DNA of 20,196 nucleotides, taken from contig CAZKPS010000013.1 of the NCBI GenBank assembly GCA_964554765.1, positions 1 to 20,196 on the forward strand, given 5' to 3'. Position numbers and translations under genes: made by a program. The notes beneath the pieces were generated by a model. That model was not told the origin of the DNA. It ran no database searches and worked only from the letters and a program-made list of their open reading frames with translations. The DNA is from JAQBQZ01 sp964554765 (GTDB taxonomy: Bacteria; Patescibacteriota; Minisyncoccia; Phycocordibacterales; CAIRYW01). Shown here one piece after another: positions 1 through 7,002 of the stretch; position 1 is the stretch's first letter, and the number at the start of each line of letters is the position of its first letter.

Positions 1-846
1 GTATTTACAAGTGCACCTATATGCTCCCGTCCCATCCTCATTACTCTCTTGTATACCAAAAACCTTGGTGCATGAGGTGCAATATTCTTCAATTCCTCTA
101 CAGCAATAGCTTGGCCGATAGCAATATCATAAAGTACACCCAGAAGCCCAATCATAATCCCTCCAAAAAGAAGTCCTAAAATATCGATATGCCCTCGTGA
201 ATTAAAATTTAGAAAAACAGCCTCATCAGATGAAAGTCCTGTNNNNNNNNNNCACTGTCACAATCATCCCTATCACCGCCGATGTTGTCGTCCTATTAAA
301 CCCATGAGTAATATATGAGCCAAGAATAATAATGAATGAAGAAACTGCAATACTTACCAGAATTGGAGAATACCCTAGAGTTATCGACGGTAAAAGAATA
401 TACAAAATGAGCGCCAGACTACCAATGAGACTAAGTAATCCTCTCACACCCTGAATCCCTCCAATTATAAGCACGAGCACCACAAATAGTAGAGTAAAGA
501 AAATAAGTGTCGGAATACGGTCAGCATCACTTATTACATATGATTCATAACCATCTTCACCACGAATATTGTGATTAAAATAGAGATAATCCCCACTTTT
601 AAATTTATTGTAATCGCTAACAAGATTGAATATTTTACCCTTCTCTTCTCCTTCAGTAACTTTTATTTTTAATGTCTGTTCGAGGGCGGTCGTATCAGTA
701 CCTGGAATCTTCTTGTATTCTTCATTTATCACCTCCAGCACAACACCTTTTTCGACAGTGGTTTTATCACCCACAAGGTCAACCGCAGAAGCAAGAGATG
801 GGACACAAAAAGCTAATATAAAAAGTGTAAGTATAATTTTAGGCAT
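1..846 (-). CDS. YibE/F-like integral membrane protein (partial, interrupted by assembly gap)
   Basis: The start at 846 gives an N-terminal signal or anchor segment (MPKIILTLFILAF...), then a soluble domain of about 85 residues, then several hydrophobic segments (TLIFFTLLFVVLVLIIGG; SLALILYILLPSI; ILVSIAVSSFIIILG). Beyond the N run the frame shifts but coding clearly continues: GLSSDEAVFL..., then LLFGGIMIGLLGVLYDIAIGQ and VEELKNIAPHAP...RMGREHIGALVN, which is the conserved C-terminal part of the YibE/F family. It continues past position 1. The family is known as multi-pass membrane proteins of poorly defined role. The start overlaps the end of the upstream Fur-type gene by 8 nt, so the two are probably translationally coupled; a metal-linked role is inferred from that alone. 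The frame change across 10 Ns fits a placeholder gap, not a mutation; family comparison suggests more than 10 bases are missing. Confidence 0.8.
243..252. other. assembly gap (10 N) inside the YibE/F-like gene
   Basis: Ten Ns. The reading frames on the two sides do not join if exactly ten bases are missing, and several family-conserved residues before GLSSDEA are absent, so the true missing length is probably larger than ten. Confidence 0.95.
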
Positions 847-1258
847 TTTTTCTGGCACAGGAATTACAAATACCAAACAATTCAAAAGAATGATCCAGTA
901 TTGTCTTGAATTTTTTGGACTTTGTGAGGATTTTGTGAGACAAATCATCAATCTTACAAAAATCAAAATCTTCAAGTACACCACATTTACTACAGACAAT
1001 GTGATGGTGGTGTTCGTCCAAGAACTCATAAAATACTGCGTCTTTTCTAAGATCAACACGACCAATCACCCCCACCTCGACGAGCGATTCAATCGTTCGA
1101 TAAATCGTTACCTGGTTGACTGTATTATTTTTGATTTCTCTGCCAATCATTTCGACTGACAAAGGCTTATCTGATTTACCCAAAATCTCTAGTATCAAGA
1201 CTCTTGCAGGTGTCACCTTGAGCTTTGCTGATTTGAGTGTTTGTGTGATATCTAACAT
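839..1258 (-). CDS. Fur-family metalloregulator (Zur/PerR/Fur type)
   Basis: A 139-aa protein, the normal length for the Fur family. The N-terminal winged helix is visible (KVTPARVLILEIL, then VNQVTIYRTIESLVEVGVIGRV). The metal and dimerisation domain has the histidine cluster DEHHHHIVCSKCG, with a CxxC pair, and a second CxxC (CNSC) near the C-terminus, together the structural Zn site. The family represses metal-uptake or stress genes when metal-loaded. The start at 1258 is preferred over the in-frame ATG at 1282 because a TATACT hexamer lies 6 nt upstream and the 1282 start would sit on it. The gene is divergent from a ZIP transporter and shares a regulatory region with palindromes, so zinc sensing (Zur) is the most likely subtype; that is inference, since ligand residues cannot separate Zur from Fur or PerR with certainty. 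Confidence 0.92.
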   Translation of the reverse strand: MLDITQTLKSAKLKVTPARVLILEILGKSDKPLSVEMIGREIKNNTVNQVTIYRTIESLVEVGVIGRVDLRKDAVFYEFLDEHHHHIVCSKCGVLEDFDFCKIDDLSHKILTKSKKFKTILDHSFELFGICNSCARKNA

Positions 1259-1264
1259 ATCGAA

Positions 1265-1270
1265 AGTATA
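1265..1270 (-). promoter_or_regulatory. -10 element of the Fur-type gene
   Basis: TATACT on the minus strand, 6 nt from the ATG at 1258. Transcription would begin at or next to the start codon, so the message would be leaderless. No convincing -35 was seen. Confidence 0.55.
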
Positions 1271-1277
1271 TATTAAA

Positions 1278-1292
1278 TGCAATTTACTTGCA
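1278..1292. promoter_or_regulatory. candidate secondary repressor site
   Basis: TGCAA-TTTAC-TTGCA inverted repeat lying just upstream of the -10 of the Fur-type gene. It shares the TGCAA half-site with the stronger palindrome at 1324-1340; the centres are 47 bp apart. Proposed autoregulatory site. Confidence 0.4.
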
Positions 1293-1323
1293 ATTACATT
1301 TATTAAAGGATATACTCTTACTG

Positions 1324-1340
1324 ATGCAAACGATTTGCAT
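1324..1340. promoter_or_regulatory. Zur/Fur-like operator palindrome
   Basis: Perfect 7-3-7 inverted repeat ATGCAAA-CGA-TTTGCAT. Its layout resembles actinobacterial Zur boxes (TGAAAATCATTTTCA type). It covers the expected -35 region of the ZIP gene promoter, so a bound metal-loaded repressor would block transporter transcription. Confidence 0.6.
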
Positions 1341-1353
1341 TAAAAATTATAAA

Positions 1354-1359
1354 TAAAAT
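1354..1359 (+). promoter_or_regulatory. -10 element of the ZIP transporter gene
   Basis: TAAAAT, 5 of 6 matches to TATAAT, 6 nt before the ATG at 1366. It fits a leaderless transcript under control of the palindrome at 1324-1340. Confidence 0.5.
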
Positions 1360-1365
1360 ACACAT

Positions 1366-2082
1366 ATGGTCATACTTATCAGTATCTGTGCCGCTATATC
1401 CACTTTTCTTGGTGGACTCTTGGCACTTCGATTTAAAGATAAATTACATTTAATTCTAGGATTTTCTGCTGGAGCAGTCATCGGTGTGACCTTCTTTGAT
1501 TTGATACCTGAAGCGCTTGAGCTTACTGAAGAATTTTTTGATGCATCCACTACCCTATCGTTTGTTGTGCTTGGGTTTATCACATATATGATACTTGATA
1601 GATACATAATAATTCACTCACATAGTGACGACACTCACTGTAATGCACATCGTGGCAATATGGGAGCAGGTAGTCTCTCGCTACATAGTTTTCTCGATGG
1701 TGCAGCGATTGGTCTCGCATTTCAAGTAGGTATTGAAGTTGGAATTATTGTTACAATTGCAGTACTTGTACACGATTTTTCTGATGGGATGAATACCGTT
1801 AATATGATCATAAAAAATAAGGGTAGCAAGATAACAGCTCTAAAATGGCTAGTGGTTGACTCTCTTGCACCAGTACTAGGAGTTATTTCTACACTATTCT
1901 TCTCACTAAATGAGATGATGCTCGGCACCATCCTATCTCTCTTTGCTGGATTCTTCCTCTATATTGGAGCGAGCGATCTCCTCCCAGAAAGTCATCACGG
2001 CCACAATACTGTGTGGACAACGGTTGCAACTATACTTGGTGTAGCTGTGCTATATGGCGCAATAAAATTGGCAGGAATTTAG
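1366..2082 (+). CDS. ZIP-family divalent metal transporter
   Basis: A 238-aa protein with about eight hydrophobic segments. The family's metal-binding helices are recognisable: HSFLDGAAIGLAF (helix 4, about residue 106) and VHDFSDGMNTV (helix 5, about residue 136), which carry the paired His/Asp ligands of bacterial ZIP (GufA-like) proteins. A histidine-rich loop (HSHSDDTHCNAH, about residues 84-95) precedes helix 4 and is typical of zinc-handling ZIPs. It likely imports Zn2+ or a similar metal across the cytoplasmic membrane. It diverges from the Fur-type regulator and has a Zur-like palindrome over its promoter, so repression in metal-replete cells is inferred. No Shine-Dalgarno is visible; the gene is followed by a large hairpin. 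Confidence 0.9.
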   Translation: MVILISICAAISTFLGGLLALRFKDKLHLILGFSAGAVIGVTFFDLIPEALELTEEFFDASTTLSFVVLGFITYMILDRYIIIHSHSDDTHCNAHRGNMGAGSLSLHSFLDGAAIGLAFQVGIEVGIIVTIAVLVHDFSDGMNTVNMIIKNKGSKITALKWLVVDSLAPVLGVISTLFFSLNEMMLGTILSLFAGFFLYIGASDLLPESHHGHNTVWTTVATILGVAVLYGAIKLAGI

Positions 2083-2090
2083 ATAAGTGA

Positions 2091-2151
2091 AGTATTAAAT
2101 ATAGCAAATGCGTGGCACCTACGGTGCCACGCATTTGCTATATTTAATACT
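2091..2151. terminator. very long perfect hairpin (GGCACC core)
   Basis: Two 29-nt arms (2091-2119 and 2123-2151) pair without mismatch around the triloop TAC. The centre is GTGGCACC/GGTGCCAC; the outer arms are AT-rich. It lies 8 nt after the ZIP stop codon and probably ends that transcript, although no long T run follows. The core recurs at 7782-7832, 11109-11141 and 16686-16712. Confidence 0.75.
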
Positions 2152-2159
2152 CAAAGTGC

Positions 2160-2165
2160 TATAAT
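2160..2165 (+). promoter_or_regulatory. -10 element before the 54-aa membrane protein
   Basis: Consensus TATAAT, 7 nt before the ATG at 2173. The -35 would fall inside the large hairpin and is not recognisable. Confidence 0.5.
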
Positions 2166-2172
2166 TAAGTAC

Positions 2173-2337
2173 ATGAGCAAAAAATCAATCATTTGGATAG
2201 GAATGTTTTTAGGAGGTATAGCAGGAGGATATGTTCCACTACTCTGGGGAGAAAGTAGTTTTTCAATGTCTGGAGTTTTCTTCAATGCAATTGGAGCAAT
2301 AGCTGGTATTTATTTTGGTTATCGAATTTCTGAATAA
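2173..2337 (+). CDS. small two-helix membrane protein, unknown function
   Basis: A 54-aa ORF (ATG to TAA) below the usual 60-aa cutoff. It starts MSKKSIIWIGMFLGG, with one hydrophobic glycine-rich helix (about residues 6-21), a short loop with GESS, and a second helix (about 31-49, VFFNAIGAIAGIYFGYR). A positively charged N-terminus and a glycine-zipper pattern suggest a real membrane peptide. Support for coding comes from the consensus -10 box 7 nt upstream and the 5-nt gap to the next gene, with which it is probably cotranscribed. No function can be assigned. Confidence 0.7.
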   Translation: MSKKSIIWIGMFLGGIAGGYVPLLWGESSFSMSGVFFNAIGAIAGIYFGYRISE

Positions 2338-2342
2338 ACATA

Positions 2343-3303
2343 GTGAAAAACATCTTTATACATATTTTTAGAATTATTATTGCCACAATACTTATTAGTG
2401 TTGTGCTGTATTATATCTACCCACGATTTAGACTGGCAATCGATCAAAAGTATGAATGGCTATTCCCTTGCAATCGAGCTATTACATACTCTATTGGTAT
2501 AGTCGATCCGAAATTTGGGATTTCAACAGATGATTTTCTGAGTGCAGCACAAACAGGTGCTAAAGTATGGCAAAACCTACTCCCAGAAAAACAACTCTTA
2601 AAATATACACCTACTCATGGGCAGGTAATCATCAATCTTGTTTNNNNNNNNNNATTCTCGCCAAGAATCTACTAGTAAGCTAAACAATCTGGGTAATACC
2701 ATCAATAATAGCAAAACAAACTTTGAAGAGCTGAGATTAAAATATGAAAATCTAAAAACTGTATTTAACCAAGACAAAGCAAAACTTGAAAGTGATATTT
2801 CCCAATTAGACGCTGACGAAGCGGAATTCGAAAAAAGAATACAATATTGGAATTCGAAAGGTGGTGCTCCAAAAAATGAATACGATAAGCTCCAGCGAGA
2901 GAAGGATGCATTTAATACTAGAGCAAGCATCCTCGAAACAAGACGTGCTAACCTCACAGAGAGAGCTGACATGATTAATTCATTAGGGAGACTACTAAAC
3001 GAACAAATAGAGAATCTTAATCTCAATGTAGAGAAATACAGAGATAACCAGGAGATACTAGGTGACGAATTTGACCAGGGAGAGTACATACTGAACGAGA
3101 GTGGTCGCTCAATAAATATCTATCAGTTTGATAATACCGCAAAGTTAGAAAGAGTGCTTGCACATGAACTAGGTCATGCACTAGGAATGGGTCATAACGA
3201 TAATCCAAAATCGATTATGTATAAAATAGATCAGGGCACATCACTCACACCCTCAAAGGAGGATATCGATGCATTAAAGTCAGTCTGCAAAATAAGACAC
3301 TAG
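2343..3303 (+). CDS. membrane-anchored matrixin-like zinc metalloprotease with coiled-coil insertion (broken by assembly gap)
   Basis: GTG start at 2343. Residues about 4-26 form a transmembrane anchor (IFRIIIATILISVVLYYIY). An N-terminal half of the catalytic domain follows (ITYSIGIVDPKFGIS; VIINLV). After the N run coding resumes as SRQESTSKLNN, then roughly 110 residues of charged helical sequence strongly suggestive of a coiled coil. Next comes the zincin signature HELGHALGMGH with downstream SIMY as the Met-turn, giving an M10-type catalytic core. The zinc ligands and catalytic Glu are all present. If about 3 bases are missing, the join would read VYDSRQ and restore the frame. An extracytoplasmic protease is inferred; substrate unknown. 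Its stop overlaps the convergent uppP stop by 4 nt. Confidence 0.85.
2644..2653. other. assembly gap (10 N) inside the metalloprotease gene
   Basis: Ten Ns; the flanking frames do not join over ten bases but would over a multiple of three. It is a placeholder, so the gene need not be a pseudogene. Confidence 0.95.
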
Positions 3304-4061
3304 TAGATGAAGATCCAAAACAACACAACAATAAGTATTCTGTACACTCCGAATACAGTAAAATCATGCCTCTTTACAAATGAGAGAAAACTTTTGATTG
3401 CGAATATAGCGACAACATAAGACACCACAAATCCCAAAAGAAGTGCACTGAGATTATCAATATGAATAAGTGCTTCTTTGTTCTTTAGAATGTCGAGCCC
3501 TGATGCTGCACACATGGTAGGCACAGCCAACAGAAACGAAAACTCAGCAATAGCAGTACGACTAATCCCCTGCATCATACCTCCAATAATCGTGGCAGCA
3601 GAGCGAGATACACCTGGAATAAATGCTATACACTGACAGAGTCCAATAATTACAGATTGTCTATATGTAATTGTATTTGTCACATCACTTTCTCTCCTCT
3701 TGTAATAATACTCAAAAACAATAAGCAACACACCTCCAACAAAAAGAGACCAGAGAACGATTGATTCGTCTCCCAAATATTGCTTAACTTTTTTGTAGGC
3801 CAACAAACCGACAATAGCGGTAGGTAGGAATCCAACAAAAACTTTTTTCAACACATCAATATTACATAGAGATTTGAAATACAAAGTCACCACCGCAAGA
3901 ATAGCACCTAGTTGAATTATTATCTCAAAACTTTTTACAAAATCCGTCTGTTGTAGACGAAGTAATTTCGCACCCAAAACCAAGTGTGCAGTAGAAGATA
4001 TAGGTAAAAACTCAGTAACACCTTCTATTATTCCCAAGATTGCTGCATCAAATAAATTCAT
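3300..4061 (-). CDS. uppP: undecaprenyl-diphosphate phosphatase UppP (BacA)
   Basis: A 253-aa polytopic membrane protein, near the family's usual 255-275. Both conserved blocks are present: EGVTEFLPISSTAHLVLG at about residues 13-30, and PGVSRSAATIIGGMMQG at about 148-165, which supply the catalytic Glu, Ser and Arg. UppP removes a phosphate from undecaprenyl diphosphate to regenerate the carrier for peptidoglycan and other wall polymers. The gene diverges from a DedA-PAP2 fusion, which fits a shared role in carrier-lipid recycling. It converges on the metalloprotease gene with a 4-nt stop overlap. The -10 TATACT lies 7 nt upstream of the ATG. Confidence 0.96.
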   Translation of the reverse strand: MNLFDAAILGIIEGVTEFLPISSTAHLVLGAKLLRLQQTDFVKSFEIIIQLGAILAVVTLYFKSLCNIDVLKKVFVGFLPTAIVGLLAYKKVKQYLGDESIVLWSLFVGGVLLIVFEYYYKRRESDVTNTITYRQSVIIGLCQCIAFIPGVSRSAATIIGGMMQGISRTAIAEFSFLLAVPTMCAASGLDILKNKEALIHIDNLSALLLGFVVSYVVAIFAIKSFLSFVKRHDFTVFGVYRILIVVLFWIFIY

Positions 4062-4068
4062 ATGGATA

Positions 4069-4074
4069 AGTATA
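4069..4074 (-). promoter_or_regulatory. -10 element of uppP
   Basis: TATACT on the minus strand, 7 nt before the uppP ATG; leaderless arrangement. Confidence 0.5.
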
Positions 4075-4102
4075 AAGTAAAAAGGACAAAGTTAAAAGAA
4101 AT

Positions 4103-4116
4103 TTGATTCAAATCAA
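4103..4116. repeat. short palindrome between uppP and the DedA-PAP2 gene
   Basis: TTGATT-CA-AATCAA, located between the two divergent -10 boxes. It could be an operator, but an AT-rich palindrome of this size may be chance. Confidence 0.3.
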
Positions 4117-4165
4117 TAGTATCCGAGTCCAATAAGATCAACTTTCTACTTTTTACGTTCTACCT

Positions 4166-4171
4166 TATACT
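4166..4171 (+). promoter_or_regulatory. -10 element of the DedA-PAP2 gene
   Basis: TATACT, 6 nt before the ATG at 4178; implies a leaderless message. Confidence 0.5.
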
Positions 4172-4177
4172 GTATAT

Positions 4178-5452
4178 ATGGAACATATATTTGTATCCTT
4201 TTTTCAGACACATCTAGACATATTTAGACATTTTGGGTATTTAATAATTTTTATTATTACCTATGTCGAATCCGTACCCCTCTTAGGAATGCTTGTTCCG
4301 GGTCAGACAATCATCATCTTGGCTGGCTTCATGGTAAAACTTCATTTCTTTGGATTTTGGCTCTCTGTTTTAGTAGGAACAATAGGTGCGATGTTTGGCG
4401 ATCTCACAGGTTTTTATTTGGGACATAAATATGGCCATCATTTTACATCAGCGGAAAGAAAATTTTATATTAAAAGAGAGCAATTCGAGAAGACAAGAGC
4501 ACTTATATCTTCCCACCCATTCACCTCAGTTTTTTTTGGTAGACTACACTCTCTCACACGAACTCTCACACCATTTGCTGCGGGAGCAAGCAACATAGGA
4601 CTCAAAAAATTTATTGCGATAGACATTCTCGCTTCATTTGTATGGGCATTTCTATCTATATTGATTGGATTTATATTTGGAAAAAGCTTTGAAAAGGCGT
4701 CTTCATTCTTGGGCAGTTTTATACTTATAGCGACACTGATCTCGGTATGTATTATGATTGCCGTTCATTATGCCAAAAAGAAAAATATCAAAATCTCCCA
4801 GATTAATATTGTAGTATTCATCACTTCAGTCACATCGCTCTATCTTTTTGGACTAATAGCAAACGACCTTGAGACCGGCAGACTATTCAATATTTTAGAC
4901 CAGAGACTTTATTCTCTTAGATATTTGATAATCTCCGAACCACTTACTATTGTAATGAAGATTTTTACTACACTTGGTGGTTCAATATATATACCATTCC
5001 TTACTGTTCTTTATGTTTTCTACCTTGCACGAAAAAATGAATACAAAAACATTTTATTAGTATTAACCACACTCATTTCAGGAATTATTATGGTGCTGAT
5101 ATTAAAATCTTATTACGACAGAATCAGACCACTAGGTATAATTATGGAATCGGGAGGAAGTTTTCCTAGTGGACATATGATGATGTCTATCATATTTGCA
5201 ATACTCATATCATATCTAAGTCTCAGAAATATTAAATCAATTTTCAAGAAAAATCTCGCCCTTACTCTTGTCTACTTAACATCACTCATTATTGGCTTCT
5301 CGAGGGTATACTTGGGTGTCCATTATACATCCGATGTGATAGCGGGACTTTTATTTGGGGTATTTTGGGCCACATTCTGCATAGTGGCATTTAATGGGAT
5401 TTCGTTTATTATAGACATAGGCAAAAAGAAGCATAGGATACCGCTGCCCTAA
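4178..5452 (+). CDS. DedA-PAP2 fusion: lipid flippase-like plus membrane phosphatase
   Basis: A 424-aa membrane protein made of two families. Residues about 1-205 are DedA/SNARE-associated: ESVPLLGMLVPGQTIIILAG, GDLTGFYLGHKYG, and FFGRLHSLTRTLTPFAAGAS with the conserved R...TPF...G pattern. Residues about 210-424 are a PAP2 phosphatase with all three motifs: KSYYDRIRP, SFPSGH, and SRVYLGVHYTSD (catalytic His and Asp). Some DedA proteins (UptA) are known to return undecaprenyl phosphate across the membrane, and PAP2 enzymes dephosphorylate lipid diphosphates such as undecaprenyl-PP. The fusion could couple these steps; that coupling is inferred. It is divergent from uppP, which performs the same phosphatase reaction with an unrelated fold. 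Confidence 0.93.
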   Translation: MEHIFVSFFQTHLDIFRHFGYLIIFIITYVESVPLLGMLVPGQTIIILAGFMVKLHFFGFWLSVLVGTIGAMFGDLTGFYLGHKYGHHFTSAERKFYIKREQFEKTRALISSHPFTSVFFGRLHSLTRTLTPFAAGASNIGLKKFIAIDILASFVWAFLSILIGFIFGKSFEKASSFLGSFILIATLISVCIMIAVHYAKKKNIKISQINIVVFITSVTSLYLFGLIANDLETGRLFNILDQRLYSLRYLIISEPLTIVMKIFTTLGGSIYIPFLTVLYVFYLARKNEYKNILLVLTTLISGIIMVLILKSYYDRIRPLGIIMESGGSFPSGHMMMSIIFAILISYLSLRNIKSIFKKNLALTLVYLTSLIIGFSRVYLGVHYTSDVIAGLLFGVFWATFCIVAFNGISFIIDIGKKKHRIPLP

Positions 5453-5460
5453 AGGCAGAA

Positions 5461-5495
5461 GAACGAAATCCGAATGTCGAAATTCGAAACAATAT
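5461..5495. repeat. degenerate heptamer-like repeat (CGAAATC/CGAATGT/CGAAATT)
   Basis: Short spacer sequence built from imperfect repeats of a CGAAATn unit, between the DedA-PAP2 stop and the aminopeptidase start. The remaining spacer is simple TAATAA-type sequence. Confidence 0.45.
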
Positions 5496-5519
5496 TAAAA
5501 TAATAATAAATAATAAAAA

Positions 5520-6764
5520 ATGGCAAAAGACTATATTCCATCAAAGAAAATATTAGAAAACTACGCAAAAGTCCTCGTAAACTTCGCACTTAACTCAGGC
5601 AAAGGGGTTCAAAAAGGTGAGACAGTATATCTCACAGTCAATGAGTATGCCAAACCAATGTATGTTGAACTCTACAAAGCCATCATCAAGAGAGGTGGTA
5701 ATGTTATCACCAACTATATTCCCGATGACAAAGAAACATATGACAAGGCTAATTCAAATGTCTCACGACTCTTCTACGAACTCGCATCAGACGAACAGAT
5801 CAAATACTTCCCTGCTAAATATTTGAAAGGTCTCATAGACGAAATAGACCATTCTATCTACATCATCTCAGATACCAACAAGCACGCACTCAAAGGAGTC
5901 AACCCAAAAAAGATTATGGAGCGAGGCAAAGCATTCAAACCATATATGAACTGGCGTAATGAGAAGGAGAATCAAGGCAAATTCACATGGACTCTCGCAC
6001 TCTACGGAACACCAGCAATGGCTAAGGAAGCTCGAATGAGTCTCAAAGAGTACTGGGGTCAAATAATCAAAGCCTGTTTCCTCGACAAGAAAGATCCAAT
6101 AGCAGAGTGGAAAAAGGTATTCAAAATGGTAGAAAAGGCTCAAGACAAATTAAATTCTATGCCGATTGAAAAACTCCACATCACAGGGCCTGATGCAGAT
6201 CTCTGGGTAAAGCTCGGTGAAAAGAAAAAGTGGATGGGAGGAAGCGGACGAAATATCCCATCATTTGAAATATTTACTTCACCAGATTGGCGAGGTACTA
6301 ATGGCTGGATAAGATTCTCAGAGCCACTCTATCGATATGGAAACCTCATCACTGGCATCGAGCTCTGGTTTAAAGATGGTAAGGTCATAAAAAGTAAAGC
6401 AACACAGAATGAAAAAGTTCTTAAGGAAATGATCGCCACAGAAAACGCTGACAAAATCGGTGAATACTCACTCACAGATACCCGATTCTCACGAATCACG
6501 AAGTTTATGGCAGAAACCCTCTTTGATGAGAACGTCGGTGGCAAATACGGCAACACTCACTTCGCACTTGGTAATGCATATCACGACTGCTACGCTGGAG
6601 ACCCTGCACAAATGACAGAGGAAGACTGGGAAGAACTCGGATTTAACTCTTCATCAGTTCATACAGATATCGTATCAACAACACCACGAACAGTGACAGC
6701 GCATATGAAGGACGGGAGTGAAAAAGTGATTTATAAGGATGGGTATTTTACTTTCTTAAAATAA
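5520..6764 (+). CDS. M29-family (thermophilic-type) metallo-aminopeptidase
   Basis: A 414-aa protein of normal family length, matching AmpS/aminopeptidase T. Conserved metal-site regions near the C-terminal half are visible: GGSGRNIPSFEIFTSP (first Glu), ADKIGEYSLTD (second Glu), ETLFDENVGGKYGNTHFALG (His), and SSSVHTDIV (His and Asp). These enzymes are cytoplasmic dinuclear metalloexopeptidases that remove N-terminal residues from peptides. The N-terminal part (YAKVLVNFALNSGKGVQKGE) is also typical. No signal peptide is present. The gene lies upstream of an M24 peptidase, suggesting a small peptide-turnover cluster, useful in an organism that probably scavenges amino acids. No clear promoter or Shine-Dalgarno is seen in the AT-rich spacer. 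Confidence 0.93.
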   Translation: MAKDYIPSKKILENYAKVLVNFALNSGKGVQKGETVYLTVNEYAKPMYVELYKAIIKRGGNVITNYIPDDKETYDKANSNVSRLFYELASDEQIKYFPAKYLKGLIDEIDHSIYIISDTNKHALKGVNPKKIMERGKAFKPYMNWRNEKENQGKFTWTLALYGTPAMAKEARMSLKEYWGQIIKACFLDKKDPIAEWKKVFKMVEKAQDKLNSMPIEKLHITGPDADLWVKLGEKKKWMGGSGRNIPSFEIFTSPDWRGTNGWIRFSEPLYRYGNLITGIELWFKDGKVIKSKATQNEKVLKEMIATENADKIGEYSLTDTRFSRITKFMAETLFDENVGGKYGNTHFALGNAYHDCYAGDPAQMTEEDWEELGFNSSSVHTDIVSTTPRTVTAHMKDGSEKVIYKDGYFTFLK

Positions 6765-6840
6765 ATCAAAAGTTAGAAATCAAAACTCAAAGCAGTAGCG
6801 AATACCTGAGAAGGTGAAAATAAAAGTAAAAAGTCAAAAA
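6765..6840. repeat. A-rich repeat tract with GAGA-loop hairpin element (copy A)
   Basis: The tract contains repeated CAAAAnT units and, from 6789, an element AAAGCAGTAGCGAATACC... whose stem ACCT/AGGT (6804-6807 and 6812-6815) closes a GAGA loop. A related copy lies at 9446-9490 with stem ACCC/GGGT, a compensatory change at the closing pair. Confidence 0.6.
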
Positions 6841-7002
6841 ATAGTTTTCACGACAATGGGATTTGTTTGTATTGGATCATCATATACATTTTATATCCAA
6901 GAAGGGTTTGGAATAATCAGGCAAATACTTCTAATAAATATAGCAATCCTATACTACTTATTCCTAAGCAAAATTAATGTCCTGGACCCAAAAGCAAATT
7001 AA
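6814..7002 (+). CDS. small hydrophobic protein, unknown function
   Basis: Up to 62 aa. It would start with GTG inside the repeat element at 6814 or, more credibly, with ATG at 6856 (MGFVCIGSS..., 48 aa). Two hydrophobic segments are seen (about residues 10-28 and 34-52 of the long form; IIRQILLINIAILYYLFL). The 3' end overlaps the M24 gene by 26 nt in another frame. No family is recognised. It may be a real membrane peptide or a decayed gene remnant; coding is supported only by its two-helix profile and its position filling the spacer. Confidence 0.4.
   Translation: MKIKVKSQKIVFTTMGFVCIGSSYTFYIQEGFGIIRQILLINIAILYYLFLSKINVLDPKAN

Noticed and set aside
226..1065. Extended 279-aa version of the YibE/F-like protein starting at 1065
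   Set aside because: The extra N-terminal part is the Fur-type gene in another frame; the signal-like segment begins at the ATG at 846.
626..1159. Plus-strand 177-aa open frame across the Fur/YibE region
   Set aside because: It is antisense to two well-recognised genes, has no recognisable domain, and has no promoter or start signal.
4062..4177. Approximate inverted repeat GTATAA.GTA around both divergent starts
   Set aside because: It mainly reflects the two similar -10 boxes and A/T-rich composition.
5868..6143. Minus-strand open frame inside the M29 gene, and similar antisense frames in metK, typA and the adaptor
   Set aside because: Composition mirrors the real genes; no family similarity, and the plus-strand or true-strand proteins carry full catalytic motifs.
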